Shown here one piece after another: positions 8,563 through 16,692 of a DNA stretch of 64,000 nt. Source of the DNA: JBBSZK01 sp964428325 (GTDB taxonomy: Archaea; Nanobdellota; Nanobdellia; Pacearchaeales; GW2011-AR1); assembly GCA_964428325.1 (NCBI GenBank), contig CAYRXU010000002.1, positions 50,803 to 114,802 on the forward strand. The letters are read 5' to 3'. The translations under genes were made by a program, and so were the position numbers. Position 1 is the stretch's first letter. Each line of letters starts with the position of its first letter. The notes beneath the pieces were generated by a model. It worked only from the letters and a program-made list of their open reading frames with translations. It was not told the DNA's origin and did no database searches.

Positions 8563-9339
8563 TTAAAAGAAAAATATCCAACTCAAAAGAGCAATAGATA
8601 GCAATAGCACATAAAATCCAAACCATCTCAAATTCTTCTTAGACGTCAAAACAAACTTCAACAACACGTGAATCGTCGCAAGACCAACAACAAAAGAGAC
8701 AAGAGCAGGTAACAAGTATGATGTCGGTAACTGCGTATTCCCGAAAGATACAATATTAGCTCCAAAGATAATAGGAATGGACATCAAGAATGAAAAGCGA
8801 GCAGCTTTTCTCTGGTCGAGCCCCATAAGCACACCCGCGCACATCGTGCTTCCACTTCGAGAAATGCCCCTAAATAAAGCCGCGCACTGAGCTAGCCCAA
8901 TCACAATCGCAACACCATAACTCAATTCCTTGCGCTTAGTCTTGAAATCCAAACTCGAAATCAGGAGCATAACCCCTGTGATACCAAACCCAAAACCAAG
9001 CAAAGTCAAGTTGCTAAGAATTCCCTCAAAGAAATCGCGGAATAAGAAGCCAAGAATACCTGCAGGAATAGTTGCAAGAACAAGATAGATCGCCATCTTA
9101 CCATGTTCACTCTTGAAATTCAAGCGTAACACGTCGCGAACAATATCAGCGATATCCTTTCCAAAGTAAACAAACACTGCCATCAATGTACCAAAGTGCA
9201 AAGCCACATCAAAAGCAAGAGTATTATCAAAATTGAGCAAATGCGATACAAGCACAAGATGCCCTGAGCTCGATATCGGGAACCATTCCGATATTCCTTG
9301 CACAATAGCTAATATGAGCGAAGCAAATAACTCATTCAT
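8563..9339 (-). CDS. uppP: undecaprenyl-diphosphate phosphatase family protein
   Basis: A 258-residue UppP/BacA family integral membrane phosphatase that recycles polyprenyl-diphosphate carriers after glycan transfer; in archaea the substrate is probably a dolichol-type or C55 lipid. Family signatures are visible: IVQGISEWFPISSSGHLVL near the N-terminus and ALFRGISRSGSTMCAGVLMG in the second half, with the conserved Glu, Ser, Arg and His. About seven membrane helices. Convergent with alaS and 66 bp from it. Context with the GT2 enzyme at 1285 suggests that this cell builds lipid-linked glycans. Confidence 0.92.
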   Translation of the reverse strand: MNELFASLILAIVQGISEWFPISSSGHLVLVSHLLNFDNTLAFDVALHFGTLMAVFVYFGKDIADIVRDVLRLNFKSEHGKMAIYLVLATIPAGILGFLFRDFFEGILSNLTLLGFGFGITGVMLLISSLDFKTKRKELSYGVAIVIGLAQCAALFRGISRSGSTMCAGVLMGLDQRKAARFSFLMSIPIIFGANIVSFGNTQLPTSYLLPALVSFVVGLATIHVLLKFVLTSKKNLRWFGFYVLLLSIALLSWIFFF

Positions 9340-9416
9340 AGAAACCCGACAAAAACGACCTTAATAAAGATTTCAATGGAGATAAAAAAGAAAAAAAGAG
9401 AAACGCAATAAGGCGT

Positions 9417-9578
9417 TTACTCCCTACAATTCCAACACAACATTTTTTTCTTTCGCGCAGTCAGGGCGGATAGCGCTTCGTCGAAGCGCTCCTTGTTCGT
9501 CCCCAGATCATATCCGAGGTCAAACAAGGCCCCACATCTGCTGCACTTTTCCGGCATCAGCTGTAGTGCTTGTTGCAT
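9417..9578 (-). CDS. zinc-ribbon microprotein
   Basis: A 53-residue ORF running from the ATG at 9578 to TAA at 9417-9419. It contains two CxxC pairs, CSRC near residue 12 and CWNC near the C-terminus, separated by a charged helix (TNKERFDEALSALTARKKKM). That spacing is what a small treble-clef or ribbon zinc protein would show. A TATA-like TATTAAATA at 9597-9606 lies about 20-28 nt upstream, in line with the leaderless genes elsewhere in the window. An in-frame stop lies upstream, so the protein cannot be longer. No family is recognised; DNA, RNA or protein binding is possible. Confidence 0.65.
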   Translation of the reverse strand: MQQALQLMPEKCSRCGALFDLGYDLGTNKERFDEALSALTARKKKMLCWNCRE

Positions 9579-9747
9579 ATCATCTATAACCTGTTTTTTA
9601 TTAAATACTCATACTGCGCCAGAACGCAATCATTCTCGCATGCTCAATACTTATATAGCGATTCACTAGAAAATAGCAAACGCATATCCGATACAAAAGT
9701 AATCGAAGGCAAAACGCGTTACCCCTAAAAAACTAGACAAAAGAGAG

Positions 9748-10230
9748 TTATTTCTTCCAGCCAGAATGGATCTTCTGCATAAGAACAATCAAACTTTCCT
9801 TGTATTCCTCATTCCAAAATTCCAGAGCGTCGTCGATAAATTCAGCTTCAGCCTTCTTATCCTTTGTAAGCCCATTAAGCATATTCGCACTTACAAATCT
9901 CATTGCCCCACCAATCATCTTACCGACCAATTTCTTATCTTCTTCATTAATCATCTTACTCTCATTCGCCTGGATAAGATAATGCGGATTAGGAATAATC
10001 AGATTATGTAGATGGTTATTCCAACCCATGAACGTATCGATAATACGTGAGCAAATTTGTCTTGATAAAGCATTAGTGCTGACGAATCCAGTCTGGAGAA
10101 CAGCATCATTAAGGAAGAAAGCACTATCCAACTCATCAAAGCTCGCCTTGAAACCGAGTTCTTTCTTCACAGTCGCGAACCCATCATGCAACTCCCTTAA
10201 CAATTGCTCTCTCGAAACTCCAGAACTCAT
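9748..10230 (-). CDS. conserved hypothetical protein coupled to leuS
   Basis: No family recognised. The 160 residues look like a soluble, all-helical cytoplasmic protein with no membrane segment, no metal-binding cysteine cluster and no nucleotide-binding motif. Notable stretches are SRIIDTFMGWNNHLHNLIIP and MIGGAMRFVSANMLNGLT. Its ATG overlaps the TGA of leuS (ATGA at 10227-10230), so it is translated together with leucyl-tRNA synthetase. Between 9579 and 9747 downstream nothing further is seen apart from the microprotein promoter. Confidence 0.7.
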   Translation of the reverse strand: MSSGVSREQLLRELHDGFATVKKELGFKASFDELDSAFFLNDAVLQTGFVSTNALSRQICSRIIDTFMGWNNHLHNLIIPNPHYLIQANESKMINEEDKKLVGKMIGGAMRFVSANMLNGLTKDKKAEAEFIDDALEFWNEEYKESLIVLMQKIHSGWKK

Positions 10231-13163
10231 GTTGTTACATACAAGGCAGGTTTACCTGGCCGTGCCTTAGCTGCTTTACCCTCCGGATCATGTTTGCTTG
10301 GATCATTCACAGCGAATACCTTCACATCAATACTTAAACGCTTTGATAATTCTTCTGCGTTGTACTGCTTAACCTCGGGAGGAATAGTATACATGTACAA
10401 CTTTTTTGGATCCTTGCCAGTCTTCTCTTTCACGAGCCGCAAGACAATATGTATATCCCCTAGTACTCGCTCACGCGCCTGTTCAGCCAACTCAAGTTTC
10501 GAATCAATCTTGCTTTCATCGACATGGGGCCATCGTTCCTGTACAATCAAGCTAGCTCTTCCCAACTTATGCCAATACTCTTCAGCAAGATGCGGCATCA
10601 CAGGTGCAATCATCAACAAACACGTCTCAAGTACATGCCGTGGCACCTGTGGTTGTTCAGATAGAAAACCTATAAGTTCCATAAACTTCACAAGCGCACG
10701 ATTAAACTCAAAAGTATCATAGCTTTCTTCAACCAACTTCAAAACCGAATTCAACTTGTGATCCATAAGCGCGCTGCCCACTCCTCCTACTCTATCAAAC
10801 AAACTCTTGAAGCGCGTCACAAATCTATGCACACCTTCCATACCATGATCGTCCCATTCCATGTCCCTGTCAGGACTAGACACGAACAGAAGGAAGAATC
10901 TAGTCGCATCGACACCAAAACGTGCACAAGCATCCTTAGTCGTAACAACGTTACCCTTACTCTTGCTCATCTTCTCTCCGCCTTTCGCCAATACAAGACC
11001 TTGATTGAATAATTTCGTAAACGGTTCGCTAAAAGTTACCCACCCAATATCTCGTAAGAACTTTGTGAAAAATCTTGCATATAACAAATGCAAAACAGCA
11101 TGCTCAATACCTCCAATGTAATAATCGACAGGCATCCAATGCTCAACTGCCTTTCTATCAAAGATATCATGCGCATGTGGCGAACAGTATCTCATATAAT
11201 ACCAGCTCGAATCAAAGAATGTCGCCATAGTATCCGTCTCGCGTCTTGCTTTTCCGCCGCAACACGGACACTTCGCCTCTACAAATTCTTTATTAGTGAG
11301 AAGAGGATTACCCTTACCCGTAAACTTAACCTTATCAGGCAATTTCACAGGCAAATCTTTCTCTTCTACTGGCACGCTACCACAATCATGGCAATATACA
11401 ATAGGGATCGGCGTTCCCCAATATCTCTGACGTGAAATCAACCAATCTCGTAACTTATACTCCACAGATTTTCCACCAATGCCTTTCTTAGCAAGCGCCT
11501 CACTAATACGGGCCCGTGCAGTTCCCGAGTCCAATCCATCAAAGATATCTGAATTAATCAATACTCCATCTTCAGTATATGCGCTTTCTCCTTCAGCATA
11601 TCCTTTCCAAGCATACCTTGTACTATCAAGGTTAAAGAAATTCTTAGCATCCTTACCATCAATCCAAACCCCTACATGATTCTGAATTTCTTCTGCCTTC
11701 GGCTCAACACGCTTGCCTGATTTCAAAGTCACAATGAAAGTCTTGAAACGAGCATATCGATTAACATTCTTATGTTCAGCAAAGAAATGAGCATGGTTCT
11801 CAAATCCAACTGGCGTAACTGATTTAATATCCTGATATCCAGTCTCCTCCATAACTTCTCGAGCAGCAGCATCAGCAGGTTTTTCTCCGTTCTCAATACC
11901 TCCGATAATCGTGCTCTTCCAGCCAAACTTCTTCCAATCAAGGCAATAATACTTGTCTTCCTTCCAATGCTTCACAATAGCAAATATCGCATCTCGAGTA
12001 ACCGTCTCCTTATCTTTCCGAATAGCATCCTTACCGGTCGTTGTCGCAAAAAGCGGAGCAACCACTTGTTTGATAGGAATCTTATGCTTCTTCGCAAAGG
12101 CAAAATCACGAGTATCATGTGCAGGCACACCCATCACAGCACCAGTACCATAATCAGCAACTACGAAGTTGCCTGCATAAATTGGTACTTCTTCATTTGT
12201 CAATGGATGAATAGCATACCGTCCTGTAAAGAACCCATGCTTTTCTTTATCCGCCTCAAGTTTTTCAGAAGCAGACATCTCCTTCACAAACTTGAGATAA
12301 TCTTTCTCATGCTTTGTACCCTTGACAAGCTCGCTAACAACCTCGTGTTGCACAGCACAGGCAACAAAAGTAACACCATAGAGTGTATCAGCTCTCGTGG
12401 TAAAAACTTCAAGTGTCTTCTCACTACCCTTAATCGGAAACACAACTCTCACTCCCTCACGCCTTCCTATCCAATTGCGTTGCAACTCTTTTACACGCTC
12501 AGGCCAGTTCAACCCATTCAACCCTTCAAGCAATTCATCCGCAAACGCAGTTATACGCAAAAACCATTGCTCCAATTGTTCTATAGTAACCTCGCTACTA
12601 CAACGCCAACACTTTCCATCAATTACCTCTTCGTTAGCCAGCACCGTCTTACATGAAGGACACCAATTCACTGGAGCCTTCTTACGATAGGCGATACCTT
12701 TCTCAAGCATACGCAAGAACAGCCACTGATTCCACTTGTAATATTCAGCATCGCAAGTCGCAATCTCTCTAGACCAATCATAACTCAACCCCAACTCTTT
12801 CATATACCCTTTAATAGTCTTGATAGCAACATCTGTGTACTTCTTCGGATGTACCTTATTCTTGATAGCTGCATTCTCGGCAGGCAATCCAAATGCGTCA
12901 AAACCCATCGGATACATCACATTGAATCCGCGCATACGCTTGTACCTTGCAACCGAATCTCCAATCGTATAATTACGCATATGCCCCACGTGTAAAAAGC
13001 TAGCGCTTGGATAAGGAAACATCTCACAAACGTAACATTTCTTCCCGCCAGAACTATCACTGCTCTTATAAGCATCGGCACTCTCCCATGCCTTCTGCCA
13101 CTTCTTTTCCATAGCTCCAAAATTCTCCATTTTTACTCCAGAACCCTTCTTAGCCTTCGCCAT
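10227..13163 (-). CDS. leuS: leucyl-tRNA synthetase with an inserted Nudix domain
   Basis: Charges tRNA-Leu. The bacterial-type class I core is complete: HVGH (residues 58-61, the HIGH motif), zinc pairs CPSC/CWRC and CHDC/CPCC, CP1 editing site with TTRADTLYG and the conserved aspartate in GVPAHDTRD, and KMSKS (about 728-732) followed by the anticodon-binding helices. Between the end of the editing domain and the return to the core (about residues 395-500) sits a full Nudix domain with the box G-x5-E-x7-REVMEETGY (about 419-441). That explains the length of 978 against about 800-870 for bacterial LeuRS. The reading frame is continuous, so it is a true fusion. What the Nudix domain hydrolyses is unknown. 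Confidence 0.95.
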   Translation of the reverse strand: MAKAKKGSGVKMENFGAMEKKWQKAWESADAYKSSDSSGGKKCYVCEMFPYPSASFLHVGHMRNYTIGDSVARYKRMRGFNVMYPMGFDAFGLPAENAAIKNKVHPKKYTDVAIKTIKGYMKELGLSYDWSREIATCDAEYYKWNQWLFLRMLEKGIAYRKKAPVNWCPSCKTVLANEEVIDGKCWRCSSEVTIEQLEQWFLRITAFADELLEGLNGLNWPERVKELQRNWIGRREGVRVVFPIKGSEKTLEVFTTRADTLYGVTFVACAVQHEVVSELVKGTKHEKDYLKFVKEMSASEKLEADKEKHGFFTGRYAIHPLTNEEVPIYAGNFVVADYGTGAVMGVPAHDTRDFAFAKKHKIPIKQVVAPLFATTTGKDAIRKDKETVTRDAIFAIVKHWKEDKYYCLDWKKFGWKSTIIGGIENGEKPADAAAREVMEETGYQDIKSVTPVGFENHAHFFAEHKNVNRYARFKTFIVTLKSGKRVEPKAEEIQNHVGVWIDGKDAKNFFNLDSTRYAWKGYAEGESAYTEDGVLINSDIFDGLDSGTARARISEALAKKGIGGKSVEYKLRDWLISRQRYWGTPIPIVYCHDCGSVPVEEKDLPVKLPDKVKFTGKGNPLLTNKEFVEAKCPCCGGKARRETDTMATFFDSSWYYMRYCSPHAHDIFDRKAVEHWMPVDYYIGGIEHAVLHLLYARFFTKFLRDIGWVTFSEPFTKLFNQGLVLAKGGEKMSKSKGNVVTTKDACARFGVDATRFFLLFVSSPDRDMEWDDHGMEGVHRFVTRFKSLFDRVGGVGSALMDHKLNSVLKLVEESYDTFEFNRALVKFMELIGFLSEQPQVPRHVLETCLLMIAPVMPHLAEEYWHKLGRASLIVQERWPHVDESKIDSKLELAEQARERVLGDIHIVLRLVKEKTGKDPKKLYMYTIPPEVKQYNAEELSKRLSIDVKVFAVNDPSKHDPEGKAAKARPGKPALYVTT

Positions 13164-13215
13164 GTCTATTCTGATAAAACGATTGATTTAAAGTTTCCGA
13201 TGCATGGACTGAAGA

Positions 13216-13953
13216 CTACTTACGCTTCTTGTACTCGATATAAAGATGCTTAAAGAACAATATGGAAAGAGGCATTATAAGTATCGAATTCCAAATTTGG
13301 AAGAAGGCCCCATTTACAAAATTAGAGAGTGTTTCCGGCAACACAAAAACAAATAGAACCATAACTAAAAAGAGAGGAATCAAAGAGGCAAATGCGAGAA
13401 CTGAAACAAAACTCACTGCTGCAAGAGTTCTCCACCATCGACCCCTTACTAGTCGCTTACTCTCCTTTAGTGCAGCCAAGATTCCAGTTCTTTTTTCCAA
13501 GAATACATAAATCCCAAACGCCCAGTAGACAAGAAATATCACGAAAGGGACAATCAAAAGAATAAAAAGACCTGCAAGAAATAAGAACAAAACGGTCCAG
13601 TAACCTAAAGAACGTAGATAGACAGTTTTACCAAAAGTCAGGGCCTTATTTATTCTGAAACGATCGAGTTTAAGGGAAACCGCAATGAAAGAGAAGTAAG
13701 CAAAACTAGCCGTTAAAACATAGACGAAGAATACAAGAATGAGAAGGAGAACGGGGAAAAAGTCGAACGTGCCCGAACCAATCACCCTGGCACTAATAAG
13801 AGAGTAAACCAGAGCAGGGATAACCACAAAGAGGCCCATCAAGAAAACAATAGTCGAAAAATTAGCCCTGTAATCTTTCCAGGCCTTCCCAAAAGTAGTC
13901 CAAAATCCCATTTTAGAAAGATGATAAGATGATTTATAAAACTGTTCGTCCAT
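13216..13953 (-). CDS. multi-pass membrane protein of unknown function
   Basis: A 245-residue protein with about six hydrophobic helices (for example TIVFLMGLFVVIPALVYSLI, VLLLILVFFVYVLTASFAYF and LFLFLAGLFILLIVPFVIFL). The N-terminal soluble start (FWTTFGKAWKDYRANFS) and the loop ALKESKRLVRGRWWRTLAA resemble the archaeal DUF7847-like or glycerophosphodiesterase-associated membrane domains, but I cannot make a firm assignment. No catalytic motif. It is monocistronic, 52 bp upstream of leuS, and divergent from endA with only 8 bp between the two starts. Confidence 0.7.
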   Translation of the reverse strand: MDEQFYKSSYHLSKMGFWTTFGKAWKDYRANFSTIVFLMGLFVVIPALVYSLISARVIGSGTFDFFPVLLLILVFFVYVLTASFAYFSFIAVSLKLDRFRINKALTFGKTVYLRSLGYWTVLFLFLAGLFILLIVPFVIFLVYWAFGIYVFLEKRTGILAALKESKRLVRGRWWRTLAAVSFVSVLAFASLIPLFLVMVLFVFVLPETLSNFVNGAFFQIWNSILIMPLSILFFKHLYIEYKKRK

Positions 13954-13961
13954 TAACCTAA

Positions 13962-14477
13962 ATGATCATCGCACATCTTTCCCAAGATACCATTACCTCG
14001 TCAAGCGAAGAAGCATTCACCATGTATGAGAAATCTCGCTGGGGTGAAAAGAAACGCTCACACATCGAGTACTCGGCAGTCGAAGCCCTTTCACTTATGC
14101 AGCACGGCAAGCTCGCACTCCAGACAAGCAATAGCAAAAAAGTCTCAGAATCAGCGCTTCTGAAAAAAATAAAGCGAAAAGACAAGAATATCGAGACCAA
14201 ACTAGCAGTCTTCTCAGACCTGAGAAAGAAAGGCTACATTGTAAAGACAGCTCTCAAATTCGGTTCAGAATTCCGCGTGTACGAAAAGGGCGTTCGTCCT
14301 GGAGAGGACCACGCATCATGGCTCTTATTCCCCTTACGCGAACATGAAACTCTAACCTGGTACGACTTTGCAGCAAAGAACAGGGTGGCCACATCAACAA
14401 ACAAAAAACTCATGTTAGCGATTGTAGACGATGAAGGCGATGTCACCTACTACGAAGTCTCTTGGTTCAGACCATAA
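13962..14477 (+). CDS. endA: tRNA-splicing endonuclease
   Basis: Cleaves introns from archaeal pre-tRNAs at bulge-helix-bulge motifs. The 171 residues match the homotetrameric (about 170-180 residue) form: an N-terminal domain with YSAVEALSLMQHGKL, then the catalytic domain with the triad Tyr107 (FGSEFRVYEKG), His117 (PGEDHASWLL) and a lysine at 148-149 (TSTNKKLML). All three are intact. Two-subunit or fused EndA types would be longer. None of the eight tRNA genes in this window shows an obvious intron. Confidence 0.94.
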   Translation: MIIAHLSQDTITSSSEEAFTMYEKSRWGEKKRSHIEYSAVEALSLMQHGKLALQTSNSKKVSESALLKKIKRKDKNIETKLAVFSDLRKKGYIVKTALKFGSEFRVYEKGVRPGEDHASWLLFPLREHETLTWYDFAAKNRVATSTNKKLMLAIVDDEGDVTYYEVSWFRP

Positions 14478-14520
14478 TAAACACAACAATCTTTATAACA
14501 AACCTACCTCTTAAAAAAGT

Positions 14521-15450
14521 ATGATTGACGTTCAAAAAGTCAATGCCACAAAAGAGAGGATTCTAAACACGATTCGCTCTTCAGGCCCTACATTCCCTGC
14601 CAGAATAGCTCGCGAGACAAGCATTAGCCCTCTTTTCATAGGCGCACTTCTATCAGAAATGGTTGCTGAACGCAAACTAGTCATGAGCAGTATGAAAGTC
14701 GGTAGTTCGCCACTATACTTCACACCAGGGCAAGAAGCAGGCCTTGAAACATTCACCAACTACCTAAACGGCAAAGAACGAGAAGCCTTCGAACGTCTAA
14801 AGCAAGCCCAAATCCTAGACGACGAAACCCAAGACCCGGCCATCCGCGTAGCTCTAAGAAAAATCAAAGACTTCGCTCAACCTCTCCCTGCCCGAATAGG
14901 CGCAGAAGAAAAACTCTTCTGGAAATTCTTCACCACCCCGGAAGAACAAGCACATGCACTTATTGAAGAAAAAATAAATCCTCCTGCTCCAAAACACATT
15001 CCGAAGGTCAAAGAAAAAGAACAGATCACCCAAGAACTTGCAGAAACCAGGGTCCTTCCAATATCTGCAATACCTACTGCTCCTGTCGAAATAACGGTCA
15101 AGGAAAAGAAACCCAAAACTGTAAAGGAAAAAGCACCTAGCGCGTTCACCAAAGACGTCCAGGCCTATCTCCAAAGCAAGAATATGTCCCTCATACAGGA
15201 GCTCTCAACAAAAGCAAAAGAATATCATGCAAAAATCTCACTCGAAACTCCTCTCGGTCCACAAGAGCTTCTCCTCATAGCCAAAGACAAGAAAAAAGTC
15301 ACAGAAGACGACCTTGCCATAGCCCTCCATAAATCCCAAGCAGAAAAGATGCCCTCTCTGATAGTGGCCAAAGGCGACCTCGACAAAGAAGCCCAAACCT
15401 ATTTGGCCCAATGGCGTAATCTAGTGAAGTACGATAAACTAAAGCTTTAA
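14521..15450 (+). CDS. winged-helix protein with possible nuclease-fold C-terminus
   Basis: A 309-residue protein. Residues about 5-75 read as a winged helix (RILNTIRSSGPTFPARIARE, then GALLSEMVAERKLVMS). A middle region and a Pro/Lys-rich linker (about 160-215) follow. The last 95 residues (SLIQELSTKAKEYHAKISLE, then GPQELLLIAKDKKKVTEDDL and MPSLIVAKGDLDKEAQTYL) have the E...(x)..AKDKK pattern of the restriction-endonuclease-like fold. That would make it a DNA-binding protein with a nuclease or nuclease-derived module, but it is an inference. A TATA-like CTTTATAAC lies about 25 nt before the ATG. Confidence 0.65.
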   Translation: MIDVQKVNATKERILNTIRSSGPTFPARIARETSISPLFIGALLSEMVAERKLVMSSMKVGSSPLYFTPGQEAGLETFTNYLNGKEREAFERLKQAQILDDETQDPAIRVALRKIKDFAQPLPARIGAEEKLFWKFFTTPEEQAHALIEEKINPPAPKHIPKVKEKEQITQELAETRVLPISAIPTAPVEITVKEKKPKTVKEKAPSAFTKDVQAYLQSKNMSLIQELSTKAKEYHAKISLETPLGPQELLLIAKDKKKVTEDDLAIALHKSQAEKMPSLIVAKGDLDKEAQTYLAQWRNLVKYDKLKL

Positions 15451-15474
15451 ATAACCACAAACAGAACACTAATT

Positions 15475-15747
15475 ATGGGACGAATCAAATCCACATTGAT
15501 CAAGAGAACATCAAAGCAGCTCGTTAACTCAGAGTCAGCTTTCAATGAAGAATTCAATAATAATAAGAAGATCCTAGGCAGCACAATGCCGAGCAAGAAG
15601 ATGCGAAACAAAATCGCAGGTTACATTGCCCGCGTCGTACGCTTAAAGCGAGAACACGCTGTTCGCGAGCTCAAGAGAAAAGAGCAAGCTCAAGAGCGTC
15701 TTATGCAAGAGTTGCAGCAATCGCAAGTGCCTCAATACGAGCAATAA
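15475..15747 (+). CDS. rps17e: 30S ribosomal protein eS17
   Basis: A 90-residue eS17, a small-subunit protein shared by archaea and eukaryotes. The diagnostic start GRIKSTLIKRTSKQLV and the core NNKKILGSTMPSKKMRNKIA, then GYIARVVRLK, are clear. After about residue 62 there is a Lys/Glu/Gln-rich helical extension (VRELKRKEQAQERLMQELQQ) that ordinary archaeal eS17 lacks. It lies 24 bp after the winged-helix gene and just before tRNA-Met. Confidence 0.92.
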   Translation: MGRIKSTLIKRTSKQLVNSESAFNEEFNNNKKILGSTMPSKKMRNKIAGYIARVVRLKREHAVRELKRKEQAQERLMQELQQSQVPQYEQ

Positions 15748-15792
15748 TTTTCTAAGCAACAACCTTAAAAACCATCCAAAGTTGTTAGCCTC

Positions 15793-15864
15793 GGCTCTGT
15801 AGCTCAGTGGTAGAGCACGGCTCTCATAAGGCCGGGGTCGGGCGTTCAATTCTCCCCAGAGCCA
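15793..15864 (+). tRNA. tRNA with CAT anticodon (elongator Met, or Ile2)
   Basis: A 72-nt cloverleaf: acceptor GGCTCTG/CAGAGCC with discriminator A, D-stem GCTC/GAGC, anticodon stem CGGCT/GGCCG with loop CTCATAA, and T-stem GGGCG/CTCCC with loop TTCAATT. The anticodon stem lacks the three stacked G-C pairs of an initiator, so this is elongator Met or, since CAT is also used with a modified C34, tRNA-Ile2. The T-stem has one C-T mismatch. No intron and no encoded CCA. Confidence 0.93.
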
Positions 15865-15919
15865 TATTTACTTTAAAATTACTACAAGTCTTTATTAATC
15901 CGCTAGGCCAAAGTATATT

Positions 15920-16285
15920 ATGACATATGTTGACGGATTCGTTTTCGCAGTTCCTAAAAAGAATATCAAAGCCTATCACAAAATGGCAAGCGATGCAGCA
16001 AAAATATGGAAGAAACATGGTGCTCTTCACTATTTCGAATGTAAAGGAGATCATATGAATCCAAAAATGGTAACCTTCACATTCCCAAAAATGCTGAAGC
16101 TCAAGCCAACCGAGACAGCCTGGTTTTCATTTATCATCTTCAAAAACAAAGCACACCGAGACAGCGTTAATGCCAAAGTCATGAAGGAAATGGAAGAGAA
16201 ATATAAAGATCAAATGGACGCCCCAATGCCTTTCGACATGAAGCGCATGGCATACGGCGGATTCAAGACAATTGTTCAAGCGTAA
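15920..16285 (+). CDS. DUF1428 family protein
   Basis: A 121-residue protein of the DUF1428 (YbaA-like) family with a dimeric alpha/beta-barrel fold. Family marks: the start TYVDGFVFAVPKKNIKAYHK, AKIWKKHGALHYFEC, the central WFSFIIFKNKAHRDSVNAKV, and the ending MPFDMKRMAYGGFKTIV. Bacterial in distribution and without an established biochemical role, so probably acquired by transfer. It stands alone after tRNA-Met and converges with the HIT gene 2 bp away. Confidence 0.88.
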   Translation: MTYVDGFVFAVPKKNIKAYHKMASDAAKIWKKHGALHYFECKGDHMNPKMVTFTFPKMLKLKPTETAWFSFIIFKNKAHRDSVNAKVMKEMEEKYKDQMDAPMPFDMKRMAYGGFKTIVQA

Positions 16286-16287
16286 AA

Positions 16288-16692
16288 TTAAATCAAAGAC
16301 CTTATCTTCTTTGCCACTTCTTGCATTTTACCTGCCGGATATTTCTGCGTAGGCCAGAAAGAAGCCAGGCCATCATTAAAATAACGAGGAACAAGATGGA
16401 TATGAAAGTGGGGCACGTCAAGTCCGACAACTGAGACAGCAACATAATCAGCACCCAAAGCCTTCTTTATAACAGGCATCAATTCCTTGGACTTCAAAAA
16501 CAAGGGACCAATCATCTTGTCAGGAACATCAGCCATATAAGGAAAATGTTCCTTAGGGATTACAAGTGCGTGTCCAAAATTGACAGGATTAATATCTAAG
16601 AAAGAAATAATTTTCTCGTCTTGATAAATTATCTCAGCAGGAATATTTCCGGCAATGATATTACAGAAAATGCAATCTTTCATATTATTCAA
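16288..16692 (-). CDS. HIT family nucleotide hydrolase
   Basis: A 134-residue HIT (histidine triad) protein, a family that hydrolyses nucleoside phosphoramidates and dinucleotides. The start CIFCNIIAGNIPAEIIYQDE, the segment LDINPVNFGHALVIPKEHF and the catalytic triad HFHIHLVPRY are all intact. The first pair CIFC may bind zinc as in other HIT proteins. Its start overlaps the end of the ZIP transporter gene by 8 bp, so the two share a message. Confidence 0.93.
   Translation of the reverse strand: MNNMKDCIFCNIIAGNIPAEIIYQDEKIISFLDINPVNFGHALVIPKEHFPYMADVPDKMIGPLFLKSKELMPVIKKALGADYVAVSVVGLDVPHFHIHLVPRYFNDGLASFWPTQKYPAGKMQEVAKKIRSLI

Noticed and set aside
11660..11980. Nudix as a separate gene interrupting leuS
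   Set aside because: The frame is continuous on both sides and LeuRS motifs resume exactly in register, so it is a domain insertion.
15793..15864. CAT tRNA as initiator tRNA-Met
   Set aside because: The anticodon stem lacks the three consecutive G-C pairs that mark initiators.
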